Assembly (NCBI RefSeq): GCF_000819765.1
Contig: NZ_CDBT01000008.1
Coordinates: forward strand, 306,935-370,934
DNA length: 64,000 nucleotides
From: Aeromonas bivalvium
GTDB taxonomy: Bacteria > Pseudomonadota > Gammaproteobacteria > Enterobacterales > Aeromonadaceae
Direction: 5' to 3'
Part shown: one piece after another, positions 18,898 to 26,562 of the stretch
How positions within the stretch are numbered: position 1 is the first letter of the stretch
Layout of the letters: each line of letters begins with the position of its first letter
The notes under the pieces: generated by a model
What the model saw: the letters and a program-made list of their open reading frames with translations, nothing else
Database searches by the model: none
Told to the model about the DNA's origin: nothing
Translations under genes and position numbers: made by a program

Positions 18898-20175
18898 ATG
18901 TCGAGTTTAAAGAAGGATTTGGGTCTGTGGCAGGGAATGGGATTGCTGGCGACCTCCCTGCTGGGTACCGGAATATTCGTGGTGCCGGCCGCCGCCGCCT
19001 CCCTGGCAGGGGAAGCCTCCCTCTGGGCCTGGGGGCTGCTCATCGTGCTGGTGCTGCCCATCGCCTTCACCTTCGCCAGGCTGGGGCGCCGCTATCCCCA
19101 CGCGGGGGGCGCGCCTCATCTTATCGGCAAGGCGTTCGGGGCCGGGGCCGAGCGCTACTCGGCGTTTCTGTTCCTGGCGGTGCTGCCGGTGGGGCTGCCC
19201 GCCGCCCTCACCATAGCGGCGGGATTCTGGCACGCCCTGTTCGAGCTCGGCGAGCTGACCCTGTGGGCCATCCAGCTGCTGACCCTGCTGGGGGTGCTGC
19301 TGCTGGGGCTGCGGGGGGCGCGCTCTTCGGGCAACCTGCAACTGCTGATTGCCCTGGCCATCGTGGGGCTGACCCTGCTCATCGCCATGAAGGGGGAGAT
19401 CCGCTGGCAGGACGCGGCGACGCCCCTTCCCGCCCCAGGGCAGTGGCCAGCCATGGCCACTGCCCTGGCGGTGATGTTCTGGTGCTTCGTCGGCCTGGAG
19501 GCCTTCGCCCACATGGGGGAGGAGTTCAAAAACCCGGAGCGGGACTACCCCCTGGCTCTGCTCGGCGGCGTCCTGCTGGCCGGGCTCATCTACTGGGTTC
19601 ACTCCCTGGTGGTGCTCAAGTACGGTCTCTACGGTGACGAGGCGACCAATGCCACCGCCATCCCGACCCTGCTCTCCCTGCTGTTCGGCCCCACCGCCAA
19701 GTGGCTGGTGGCCATCCTGGGTTACCTCTCCTGCTTTGCCAGCATCAACATCTACCTGCAGGGCTTTGCGCGGCTTATCTGGAGCATGGCGCGGGAAGGC
19801 AAGCTGCCCGCGTCCCTGGCCACCCTGTCGGCCCGGGGGGCGCCGGTACGGGCCCTCGGCTGGGTGATCGTCGTCTGCGTCCTCTCCATCACCCTGATCC
19901 TCTACTGGACCCTGCCCCTGGATACCCTGATCCGCTACGCCAACGGCAACTTCGTGCTGGTCTATCTGCTGTGCATGGCGGCGGGCTGGCGTCTGCTGAC
20001 GGGAGGCGGCAAGTGGCTGGCGGGGGTGAGCGTGCTGCTCTGTCTTGCCGTGCTGGTGGCGCTTGCCTCCCAGGTACTCTATGCCGTGCTGCTCAGTCTG
20101 GGGTATGGCGGCTTTTCGTTGTGGCGGCGCAGGCGCCGCCGCATGCTGGCCGGCGACGTCTGCGCCATCAAGTAA
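18898..20175 (+). CDS. yjeH: L-methionine/branched-chain amino acid exporter YjeH
   Basis: APC-superfamily exporter of 425 residues (E. coli YjeH 418). The start MSSLKKDLGLWQGMGLLATS aligns with the family and follows AAGGGA, though the spacing is short; the frame runs upstream to 18598 without similarity. Shared stretches: TSLLGTGIFVVPA, LGRRYPHAGGAPH, LPVGLPAALTIAAGF, VMFWCFVGLEAFAHM, EFKNPERDYPLAL, GYLSCFASINIYLQGFARL. About 12 membrane helices and a very basic tail (RRRRRRM). It is divergent from an AsnC regulator, and a hairpin shared with the convergent ABC-F gene follows. Confidence 0.87.
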   Translation: MSSLKKDLGLWQGMGLLATSLLGTGIFVVPAAAASLAGEASLWAWGLLIVLVLPIAFTFARLGRRYPHAGGAPHLIGKAFGAGAERYSAFLFLAVLPVGLPAALTIAAGFWHALFELGELTLWAIQLLTLLGVLLLGLRGARSSGNLQLLIALAIVGLTLLIAMKGEIRWQDAATPLPAPGQWPAMATALAVMFWCFVGLEAFAHMGEEFKNPERDYPLALLGGVLLAGLIYWVHSLVVLKYGLYGDEATNATAIPTLLSLLFGPTAKWLVAILGYLSCFASINIYLQGFARLIWSMAREGKLPASLATLSARGAPVRALGWVIVVCVLSITLILYWTLPLDTLIRYANGNFVLVYLLCMAAGWRLLTGGGKWLAGVSVLLCLAVLVALASQVLYAVLLSLGYGGFSLWRRRRRRMLAGDVCAIK

Positions 20176-20180
20176 CCTTC

Positions 20181-20205
20181 AAAAAAGCCCCGCAGTGCGG
20201 GGCTT
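20181..20205 (-). terminator. Terminator between yjeH and the ABC-F gene
   Basis: Stem AAGCCCCGC / GCGGGGCTT (20185-20193 with 20197-20205), loop AGT. On the minus strand it is followed by a T6 run, so it ends the ABC-F transcript; on the plus strand it can slow read-through from yjeH. Confidence 0.8.
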
Positions 20206-20248
20206 GTCGTCGATGCACAGGCATTGAGATGTACCGGGAAGGCTCACC

Positions 20249-21982
20249 TCAGTGGGCGCCGAGCCCCAGGCGAATGGCCAGGGCTTGCAGCTCGCCCCGC
20301 CACTGCTGTTGCAGGCGCGGGGTCTGGTGCCTGGGCTTGCGGGCCAGATCGGCGGCGAGCAGGGCATCGAGCTCATACCAGCGCGCCAGCAGCGCCTCTT
20401 CGTCATCCCCCGTGGCGGCCGCGGCCTGCGCTTCACCTGATTGAGCCGGGCTGCCCGCCTGGGGCAAGGGGGCGTCCCCCAGCAGCTCGGCATAGGCCCG
20501 CTCGGCGCTGTGAGCCTCCTGGATGCGCCCGTCCTTTATCAGCCAGAAGCGGTTGCAACTGCGCTCGATCAGCTCCCGGTCATGGGAGACCAGCAGCACG
20601 CCCCCCGGGAAGGCGGCAATAGCCTCGGCCAGCTCCTCCTTGCCCGCCAGATCCAGGTGGTTGCTGGGCTCGTCAAGCCAGAGCATGTGGTGGCTGCCGA
20701 GCGACAGGGCGAGAAACAGCAGCCGTGCCCGCTCGCCCCCGCTCAGGGTGCGCACCTGCTGGCCGTGACGGACATAGGGGAAGCCCGCCCGGATCAGCGC
20801 CTGTCGCCGAGCCCCCTCAGGCAGAGGGGCCAGCGGGTAGAGGGCGTCGCTCAGGGTGGCGTCGTCCGCCAGCTGCTGCAGGGACTGATCGTAATAGGCG
20901 ATGCTCGCGCCTGGGTGGCAGTACCAGCCTGCCTGCGGACTTTGGGTGGCCAGCTCGCGCCAGCACTGGCGCAGCAGGGAGGACTTGCCGGTGCCGTTGG
21001 CACCGAGCAGGGCGACCCTGTCTCCCGCCCGCAGCCAGAGCCCCTCGGCACGCAGCAGGGGCGGCAGTGCCGGTGCCGGCGATACGTCGAGGGCCTCCAG
21101 TCGCAGCAATGTGTCGGCAGGCAGGCTCACTCCGCGCAGCTCGAGTCGCCAGGGGGCCGGCGCCGCGACCTGGCTCTGCTCCTCCTGCAGGCGGGCGACG
21201 CGTTTTTCCATGGACTTGGCCTGGCGCACCAGCTTCTCGTTGTCATGCTCGCGCCCCCAGATGGCGAGACGTTTGCTGCTGGCGCTCAGGCGGTCTATCT
21301 CCTTTTGCTCGTCCGCCCGGCGCAGGCGGGCCTGCTCATCCTCGGCAGCCAGCGCCGCCCTGGCCTGGCTGCAGGGCAGGGCGAAGCGGTGCAGCTGGCC
21401 GCCCTGCAGGATCAGGGTCTGATCCGTGACCCTGTCCAGCAGGCGAGCGTCGTGGGAGACCAGCACCAAGGCGCCGCGCCAGCCCAGCAGAAACTGCTCG
21501 AGCCAGAGCAGGGCGGGCAAGTCCAGGTGGTTGCTGGGCTCATCGAGCAGCAGCAGATTGGGTTGACGCAGCAGGGCGCGCCCTATCTGCAGCCGGCTGT
21601 GCTGGCCGCCGCTCAGTGCAGTGACCGGCAGCGCGGCCTGGGCCTCCAGCTGCAGCTCGGCCAGCAGCTTGTCCACCTGCCATTCGGCGCTCGGGTCGTT
21701 GCCCAGGGCATCCAGCAGCACGGCGCGGGTGCTGAGGAACGAGAGCCCGGCTGGCAGTTGCTGGGCCACGAACTCGCAGCGGCAGGCGGCGGCCTGCACG
21801 ACCCGGCCGGCCTGGGGCGTGCGCTCGCCCGCCAGCAGCGCGAGCAATGTGCTCTTGCCGCAGCCGTTGGCGCCAATCAGGCAGAGTCGGTCGCCTGCGC
21901 GAATGCCGAGTTCGAGGTGGTCAAATAACGGAAGGTGCCCCGCACTCATCTGCAGGGAATGGGTACTCATCAGGGTTGTCAT
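20249..21982 (-). CDS. ABC-F family ATPase (ribosome-associated; possible antibiotic-resistance or translation factor)
   Basis: A soluble protein of 577 residues with two ABC domains and no membrane segment. Domain 1: Walker A GANGCGKST (37-45), signature LSGGQ (123-127), Walker B LLLLDEPSNHLDL with catalytic E148. An interdomain linker of about 120 charged residues (about 200-310) follows; in ABC-F proteins it reaches the peptidyl-transferase centre. Domain 2: Walker A GANGTGKSS (327-335), signature LSGGERARL, Walker B LWLDEPSNHLDL. A C-terminal extension of about 80 residues ends the protein. It lacks the exact features of Uup or EttA that I would need to name it. The separate promoter and leader peptide upstream resemble inducible resistance ABC-F genes. 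The alternative start ATG 21970 has a poorer ribosome site. Confidence 0.88.
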   Translation of the reverse strand: MTTLMSTHSLQMSAGHLPLFDHLELGIRAGDRLCLIGANGCGKSTLLALLAGERTPQAGRVVQAAACRCEFVAQQLPAGLSFLSTRAVLLDALGNDPSAEWQVDKLLAELQLEAQAALPVTALSGGQHSRLQIGRALLRQPNLLLLDEPSNHLDLPALLWLEQFLLGWRGALVLVSHDARLLDRVTDQTLILQGGQLHRFALPCSQARAALAAEDEQARLRRADEQKEIDRLSASSKRLAIWGREHDNEKLVRQAKSMEKRVARLQEEQSQVAAPAPWRLELRGVSLPADTLLRLEALDVSPAPALPPLLRAEGLWLRAGDRVALLGANGTGKSSLLRQCWRELATQSPQAGWYCHPGASIAYYDQSLQQLADDATLSDALYPLAPLPEGARRQALIRAGFPYVRHGQQVRTLSGGERARLLFLALSLGSHHMLWLDEPSNHLDLAGKEELAEAIAAFPGGVLLVSHDRELIERSCNRFWLIKDGRIQEAHSAERAYAELLGDAPLPQAGSPAQSGEAQAAAATGDDEEALLARWYELDALLAADLARKPRHQTPRLQQQWRGELQALAIRLGLGAH

Positions 21983-22130
21983 GCTCTTGCTCTCTTAAAT
22001 CGCGGGATGGGAAATCCCTGTCATCAGGAGCGCTGGCGACAACGGCAGAGTCGAGAAAGGTCTCGGTATGGAAGGGAGTCGGCTTTGCTCGAACCCGCTA
22101 TCGCAGCGCGATGGTATGCAGGCAAGAGCA
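21982..22130 (-). promoter_or_regulatory. Putative attenuator: leader codons complementary to ABC-F start region
   Basis: On the minus strand, leader codons 19-21 read TGCTCTTGC (22122-22130). The ABC-F initiation region contains GCAAGAGCA (21982-21990), which spans the spacer and the A of the start codon. The nine bases are fully complementary, so they could mask the start site. A second GAGCA just after the leader stop competes for the same leader segment, and ATCGC/GCGAT at the leader 3' end forms a small hairpin. No T tract follows these structures, which favours translational over transcriptional attenuation. This is inference from sequence complementarity only. Confidence 0.5.
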
Positions 22131-22184
22131 GGCGAAGGTGCCGAACAGGCGAGCCGAGAACATCGGACACGCTTGGATAACCAT
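22098..22184 (-). CDS. 28-residue leader peptide upstream of the ABC-F gene
   Basis: A short frame of 28 codons plus TAG, starting ATG at 22184 and beginning MVIQACPMFSAR, with Cys-Ser-Cys at residues 19-21 and an Arg end. Its ribosome site AAGGAGGT (22189-22196) is nearly perfect and correctly spaced, far stronger than that of the ABC-F gene itself. It begins about 30 bases after a predicted transcription start and ends 115 bases before the ABC-F ATG. The peptide shows no family similarity that I recognise. Its position matches regulatory leader peptides of inducible ribosome-protection and methylase genes. No translation evidence is available. Confidence 0.62.
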   Translation of the reverse strand: MVIQACPMFSARLFGTFACSCLHTIALR

Positions 22185-22222
22185 TTTTACCTCCTTGTAT
22201 TTCGTTATGGCAGGGTGCGGCG

Positions 22223-22251
22223 AGTATAAGTGCAGAAAAAACAGGCGTCCA
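22223..22251 (-). promoter_or_regulatory. Sigma70-type promoter for leader peptide and ABC-F gene
   Basis: Minus-strand -35 TGGACG (22246-22251, four of six matches) and -10 TATACT (22223-22228, five of six) are separated by exactly 17 bases. Transcription should start near 22216, about 32 bases before the leader ATG. Confidence 0.6.
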
Positions 22252-22291
22252 TCCGTCCTGTGGGGGGGGCGCCGCATCGGGAGGCTCGGGG

Positions 22292-22319
22292 TAAAAAAAC
22301 GCCCCGTGATACGGGGCGT
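22292..22319 (-). terminator. Terminator of pliI
   Basis: Stem ACGCCCCGT / ACGGGGCGT (22299-22307 with 22311-22319), followed on the minus strand by a T7 run. It separates the pliI transcript from the ABC-F promoter. Confidence 0.88.
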
Positions 22320-22328
22320 GAGGGCTTG

Positions 22329-22766
22329 TCAGTCGCGGGGGGTCTTGAGGGCCTCAATCACATCGTCACTGGGGGACAGTCCCTCCACGTGGTTGAAGGT
22401 GTCCAGCCCCTTCTGGGGCAAGATGGTGAAGGCGTCGGCGCTCAGGTAGCTGCCGCTGCCGGCGCTCTCGACGATGACGATGAGCTCGGGCTGCTTGTCG
22501 CCGTCGAGATCCTGCAGCTTGAGTGCCTTGATGCTGCCGTCTCGCGGCAGCACCTTGCCGTCGATGAACTGATCCAGCGGAAACTGGGGGTTGGCACCCG
22601 TGTAGAGGCGCACGTTGTAGCTGCCGGTGGAGGCGGGCTCGCCGCGCCCTTCGCCGACGGTGACCACCTGGCCTGAGGGGAGCGTCAGCTGTTGGAAGAA
22701 CCCGTCCGCCGCCTGGGTGGTCAGGGGCAGGGTGAGCAGGCCGAGAGCAAGGAATAAGGCTTTCAT
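22329..22766 (-). CDS. pliI: Periplasmic inhibitor of I-type lysozyme (PliI)
   Basis: A secreted protein of 145 residues that blocks invertebrate-type lysozyme in the periplasm. It has a signal peptide of about 20 residues (MKALFLALGLLTLPLTTQAA). The mature domain contains YNVRLYTGANPQFPLDQFI, LQDLDGDKQPELIV and the loop SAGSGSYLSADAF. Ser104 and Tyr107 of that loop carry the same numbers as the inhibitory residues reported for A. hydrophila PliI, which makes the identification strong. The frame extends upstream to 23273, but that part is antisense to the peptidase gene. It lies 80 bases downstream of the M13 peptidase on the same strand. Confidence 0.87.
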   Translation of the reverse strand: MKALFLALGLLTLPLTTQAADGFFQQLTLPSGQVVTVGEGRGEPASTGSYNVRLYTGANPQFPLDQFIDGKVLPRDGSIKALKLQDLDGDKQPELIVIVESAGSGSYLSADAFTILPQKGLDTFNHVEGLSPSDDVIEALKTPRD

Positions 22767-22846
22767 GGATGTGACCCTTGTTGCTGCTTGTTGTGTCTGT
22801 GACGGGCAGGGGGCCGCTGGTCGGCCGCCCCCTGCCCGGGTTGTCA

Positions 22847-24901
22847 TCACCAGATCTTGACCCGCTTGGCCGGGGCCAGATAGAGCTTGTCCTGGGGATC
22901 TATGTTGAACGCCTCGTAGAAGGCGGGGATGTTCGGCACCACGCCGTTGACCCTGTATTCGGGCGGGGAGTGGGGATCCGAGGCGAGCAGCATCTGCATC
23001 AGCTCGGGGCGATACTTGCCCTTCCACACCTGGGCCCAGCCGAGGAAGAAGCGCTGCTCGCCGGTGAAGCCGTCCAGCACAGGCGCCTCCTTGCCGGCCA
23101 GGGAGATCTCGTAGGCCTTGTGGGCTATGGTGAGGCCGCCGAGATCGCCTATGTTCTCCCCCAGGGTGAACTGGCCGTTGACGAACTGGCCGTCGATGGG
23201 CTCGAAGCGGTTGTACTGGGCCACCAACCGGCTGGTGCGAAAGCGAAACTCCTTGAGATCCTGCGCCGTCCACCAGTCGCGCAGCACGCCGTCGTCGTCG
23301 GATTTGGCCCCCTGATCATCGAAACCGTGCCCCATCTCGTGGCCGATCACCCCGCCGATGGCGCCGTAGTTGACCGCGTCGTCCGCCGCCATGTCGAAGA
23401 AGGGGGGCTGGAGTATGGCGGCCGGGAAGACGATCTCGTTGTTGCTCGGGTTGTAGTAGGCGTTCACCGTCTGGGGCGACATGTACCAGAGATCCTTGTC
23501 GACCGGGGTGCCGAGGCGATCCAGGCTCTCCTGGTACTCGAAGGCGCGGGCCCGCATCAGGTTGCCCACCAGATCATCGGACTCGACCCGGATGCCGCTG
23601 TAATCCCGCCACTTGTCCGGGTAGCCTATCTTGGGCCTGAACTTGGCGAGCTTCTCCCTGGCCTGGCGCTTGGTGTCCGGGGACATCCAGTCCAGCTCCT
23701 CGATGCTCTTGCCATAGGCGGTGCGCAGGTTCTCCACCAGCTGTTCCATGCGGGCCTTGGCCTCGGGGGGGAAGTATTGCGCCACATAGCGTTTGCCAAC
23801 CGCCTCCCCCAGGTGGGCATCGAGCACCGCCAGGGCCCGCTCCCAGGGGGCGCGCTGCTTGGGGGTACCGCTCAGTGTGGTGCCGAAGAAGGCGAAGTTG
23901 GCCCTGTCGGTCTCGCGGTCGAGGTAGGGAGCATAGTCGCTGATGAGCTGCCACTTGAGGTAGCTGCGCCACTGGGTGGTCGGTGTCTGGGCCATCAGCG
24001 CGTCCAGGGCCTGGAGGTAGCCGGGCTGCCCCAGGATCAGCTGGCGCTGATGGGCGATCCCCGCCTCGGCGAGATAGCTCTGCCAGTCGATATGGGGGGC
24101 GAGGCGGCCGAGTTCACCCGTGGCCAGCTTGTTGTAGCTCTTCTCCCTGTCCCGCAGCGCCACCTTGTCCCACTGGATGCGGGCAATGGCGGTTTCCAGC
24201 GCCACTATCTGCGCGGCCTGGGTGTTGGCATCGTCCTCGCCGGCCCGGCCCAGCATGGTGGCGATGTGCTGCTGGTACTGCCGGCGCAGGTTCACGCTGG
24301 CCGCATCTGTCTTGAGGTAGTAGTCCCTGTCCGGCAGGCCGAGACCGGACTGGTCGAGATTGACGATGTACTGGCTCGGCGCCTTGGCATCCGGCCCTAT
24401 CCAGAAGCCGAAGGGGGCATTGCCGCCGACCTTGCCGGCGCGGGCCAGGGCACGGGCCAGGCTCTGGCTGTCGCTCACCTTGTCCAGCTCGGCGAGCAGG
24501 GGGCGCAGCGGGCTCATGCCCCTGACATCCCGGGTCTGCTGATCCAGGTAGCTGGCGTAAAAATCGCGGATCTGCTGATCTTCCGAGCCCAGGGGCGCGT
24601 CCTTGGGCAGGGCTTCTATCAGGGTACGCACGTCCGCCAGGGACTTGTCGCGCAGGGTGTAGAAGGCGCCGTCGGCGGGCCTGTCATCGGGGATCTGGGC
24701 GCTGGCGAGCCAGCGGCCGTTGGCATAACGGAAAAAATCGTCGCCCGGTTTGACGCCGGTATCCATGTTGGCCAGGTTCAGTCCTGAACGGGCCTGGCTC
24801 TGATGGTCTCCCTGGCTGCAACCAGCCAGCAGTGCCAGGGCGATGAGCCCGGCCAGTATGCTTTTCTTGTTGTGCATTCTTATGGTTCCAATTCGGGTCA
24901 T
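22847..24901 (-). CDS. pepO: M13-family zinc metallopeptidase, lipoprotein (PepO/neprilysin type)
   Basis: A 684-residue endopeptidase likely anchored in the cell envelope. A lipoprotein signal ends in LLAGC (C28). The catalytic zinc motif HEMGH is H521-E522 to H525, and the third ligand is E582 in GENIGD with D586. Also typical are NAYYNPSNNEIVFPAAILQ (substrate-binding N-A-Y) and the C-terminal VNGVVPNIPAFYEAFNI. The start ATG 24901 has AAGGAA six bases upstream; ATG 24877 gives a shorter signal peptide and is also possible. Family members degrade small peptides. The physiological substrate is unknown. It is followed by pliI. Confidence 0.93.
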   Translation of the reverse strand: MTRIGTIRMHNKKSILAGLIALALLAGCSQGDHQSQARSGLNLANMDTGVKPGDDFFRYANGRWLASAQIPDDRPADGAFYTLRDKSLADVRTLIEALPKDAPLGSEDQQIRDFYASYLDQQTRDVRGMSPLRPLLAELDKVSDSQSLARALARAGKVGGNAPFGFWIGPDAKAPSQYIVNLDQSGLGLPDRDYYLKTDAASVNLRRQYQQHIATMLGRAGEDDANTQAAQIVALETAIARIQWDKVALRDREKSYNKLATGELGRLAPHIDWQSYLAEAGIAHQRQLILGQPGYLQALDALMAQTPTTQWRSYLKWQLISDYAPYLDRETDRANFAFFGTTLSGTPKQRAPWERALAVLDAHLGEAVGKRYVAQYFPPEAKARMEQLVENLRTAYGKSIEELDWMSPDTKRQAREKLAKFRPKIGYPDKWRDYSGIRVESDDLVGNLMRARAFEYQESLDRLGTPVDKDLWYMSPQTVNAYYNPSNNEIVFPAAILQPPFFDMAADDAVNYGAIGGVIGHEMGHGFDDQGAKSDDDGVLRDWWTAQDLKEFRFRTSRLVAQYNRFEPIDGQFVNGQFTLGENIGDLGGLTIAHKAYEISLAGKEAPVLDGFTGEQRFFLGWAQVWKGKYRPELMQMLLASDPHSPPEYRVNGVVPNIPAFYEAFNIDPQDKLYLAPAKRVKIW

Positions 24902-25007
24902 TTGCTTCCTTGCTCAAGGGGTGAGCAGGCGATTTCACTCTAACAGCCGGGGTACAGCTTGATAAGCCCGCATCTGCTAAGATGGTCCGTCCATCCTGGG
25001 GAAGCCT

Positions 25008-26363
25008 ATGATTTCTCGACTCTATTCACGTTTCTGTCAGACCCTGCCGACGCCAACAAGTTCCAGCGCCCTGCTGGTGGCGTACAGCGGTGGTCTGGAT
25101 TCCACCCTGCTGCTGCTGCTGGCCGAGCGTTACGCCCGCGAGCATCGACTGCCCCTGGGCGCCCTGCATGTGCATCATGGTCTGAGCCCTCATGCCGACG
25201 AGTGGGCCGAGCGCTGCGCCGCCCTCTGTCGGCAGCTGGGGGTGGCGCTGCAGGTGGAGCGGGTTCAGCTGGCGCGAGGCAATGGCGAGAGTCTCGAGGC
25301 CCAGGCCCGCAGCGCGCGCTACGCCAGGCTTGGGGCGGCCCTGCCCCCCGGCGGCTGGCTGCTCACCGCCCACCATCAGGACGATCAGCTGGAGACCCTG
25401 TTGCTGGCCCTCAAGCGTGGCGCCGGCCCCCGGGGGCTGGCCGGGATACTGCCGAGCCAGCCCTTCGCCGACGGCCTGCTGCTGCGCCCCCTGCTGGCGG
25501 AGCCCCGTCAGGTGCTGGCCGAGGCGGTGGGGGAGGCCGGGGTGAGCTGGGTCGAGGATGAGAGCAATCAGGATGTGAGTTACGATCGCAACTTCCTGCG
25601 CCAGCAGGTGATCCCTGTGCTCAAGGCGCGCTGGCCCGCCATCGCCGAGACGGCGGCCCGCAGCATGGCCCTGTGCGCCGAGCAGGAGACGCTCCTCGCC
25701 GAGCTGGCCGAGGGAGATTGGCAACGGGCGGGGGACGGAGAGGCGCTGCGCATCGCCCCCCTCCATGAGTTGAGCCCCGCCAGGCGCAACAACCTGCTGC
25801 GCCACTGGATCCGGCGCCAGGGGGGGGAGATGCCGGCCCGGGATCAGCTGGCCCGGCTCTGGGACGAGCTGGCACTGGCCCGCCCCGATGCCAACCCCCA
25901 GCTCAACTGGGGGCGGGTGAGTTGCCGCCGCCATCAGGGGCGACTCTATCTGGTGCGCCCGGATCTCGCCCCCCTGAGCGATCAGATCCCCCTCACCCTC
26001 GGGGTGAGGGCGACCCTGCCGGAGGAGTTGGGCACCCTGGGCGTTATCCAAAGCGAGGAGGGGCCCCTGCGGTTGCCCCGGGCCGATGAACCTCTTTCCC
26101 TGCGCTTCGCGGTGGCGCCGGGCCAGACCTTGAGGCCCCAGGGGCGGGGCGGGAGCCGCCGCCTCAAGAAGCTGTGGCAGGAGTACGGCATCCCCTCCTG
26201 GCAGCGAGGCCGCGTGCCCATTCTCTTCTATGGGGAGCAGCCGGCCGCGGTGCCGGGCATTTTCATCTGCGAGGGGTTCGCCCGCACGGGTCCGCAGGGA
26301 CTGGCCTGGCTGCGGCAGGGCCCGCCCGTCAGCCCGCAAGAGGGGGACGACCCCTTGCCATGA
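25008..26363 (+). CDS. tilS: tRNA(Ile)-lysidine synthase TilS
   Basis: ATP-dependent attachment of lysine to C34 of the CAU-anticodon tRNA-Ile, changing its charging from Met to Ile. The product has 451 residues (E. coli 432). The N-type ATP pyrophosphatase has the PP-loop SGGLDST at about 27-33. Substrate-specificity residues lie in LHVHHGLSPHADEWAERC and LLTAHHQDDQLETLLLALKRGAGPRGLAG, and the C-terminal domain shows GRGGSRRLKKLWQEYGIPSWQRGRVPILF, typical of TilS. The stop overlaps the following terminator stem. Confidence 0.96.
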   Translation: MISRLYSRFCQTLPTPTSSSALLVAYSGGLDSTLLLLLAERYAREHRLPLGALHVHHGLSPHADEWAERCAALCRQLGVALQVERVQLARGNGESLEAQARSARYARLGAALPPGGWLLTAHHQDDQLETLLLALKRGAGPRGLAGILPSQPFADGLLLRPLLAEPRQVLAEAVGEAGVSWVEDESNQDVSYDRNFLRQQVIPVLKARWPAIAETAARSMALCAEQETLLAELAEGDWQRAGDGEALRIAPLHELSPARRNNLLRHWIRRQGGEMPARDQLARLWDELALARPDANPQLNWGRVSCRRHQGRLYLVRPDLAPLSDQIPLTLGVRATLPEELGTLGVIQSEEGPLRLPRADEPLSLRFAVAPGQTLRPQGRGGSRRLKKLWQEYGIPSWQRGRVPILFYGEQPAAVPGIFICEGFARTGPQGLAWLRQGPPVSPQEGDDPLP

Positions 26364-26399
26364 AAACATCGAGGCGGCCATTGGCCGCCTCGATGTTTT
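26363..26399. terminator. Bidirectional terminator between tilS and the GGDEF gene
   Basis: A perfect 17-base-pair inverted repeat (26363-26379 with 26383-26399) with terminal A4 and T4 runs on either side, so it can end transcripts from both strands. Confidence 0.85.
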
Positions 26400-26436
26400 G
26401 CTGTGTTCATGCCGCCATGCGAGTGACTGTGAGGGT

Positions 26437-26562
26437 CAGGCCGTGCCATCCGGTTTCTTGCGGGCGCCAGGGCTGCGGCTGTTTCAGGCCGTTCCATCCG
26501 CCTTCTTGCGGGCACCAGGGCTGCTGCTGTTTCAGGCCGTTCCATCCGCCTTCTTGCGGGCA
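26437..26562 (-). repeat. 48-bp tandem repeat: triplicated 3' end of the GGDEF gene
   Basis: Two full 48-base units (26437-26484, 26485-26532) lie directly after the stop codon, and a partial third (26533-26562) is the real 3' end of the coding sequence. Each unit repeats the codons for RKKADGTA plus TGA. The unit nearest the gene is nearly identical to it, and the outermost encodes RKKPDGTA. The 48 bases are 16 codons. A tandem duplication of a gene tail including its stop codon fits the pattern. Confidence 0.88.

Noticed and set aside
22778..24787. 669-codon plus-strand open frame across the M13 peptidase
   Set aside because: Shadow of the peptidase reading frame; the zinc motif and lipobox are on the minus strand.
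26437..26562. Repeat array considered as a CRISPR
   Set aside because: Units are contiguous with no variable spacers, only three copies, and they duplicate a gene tail.
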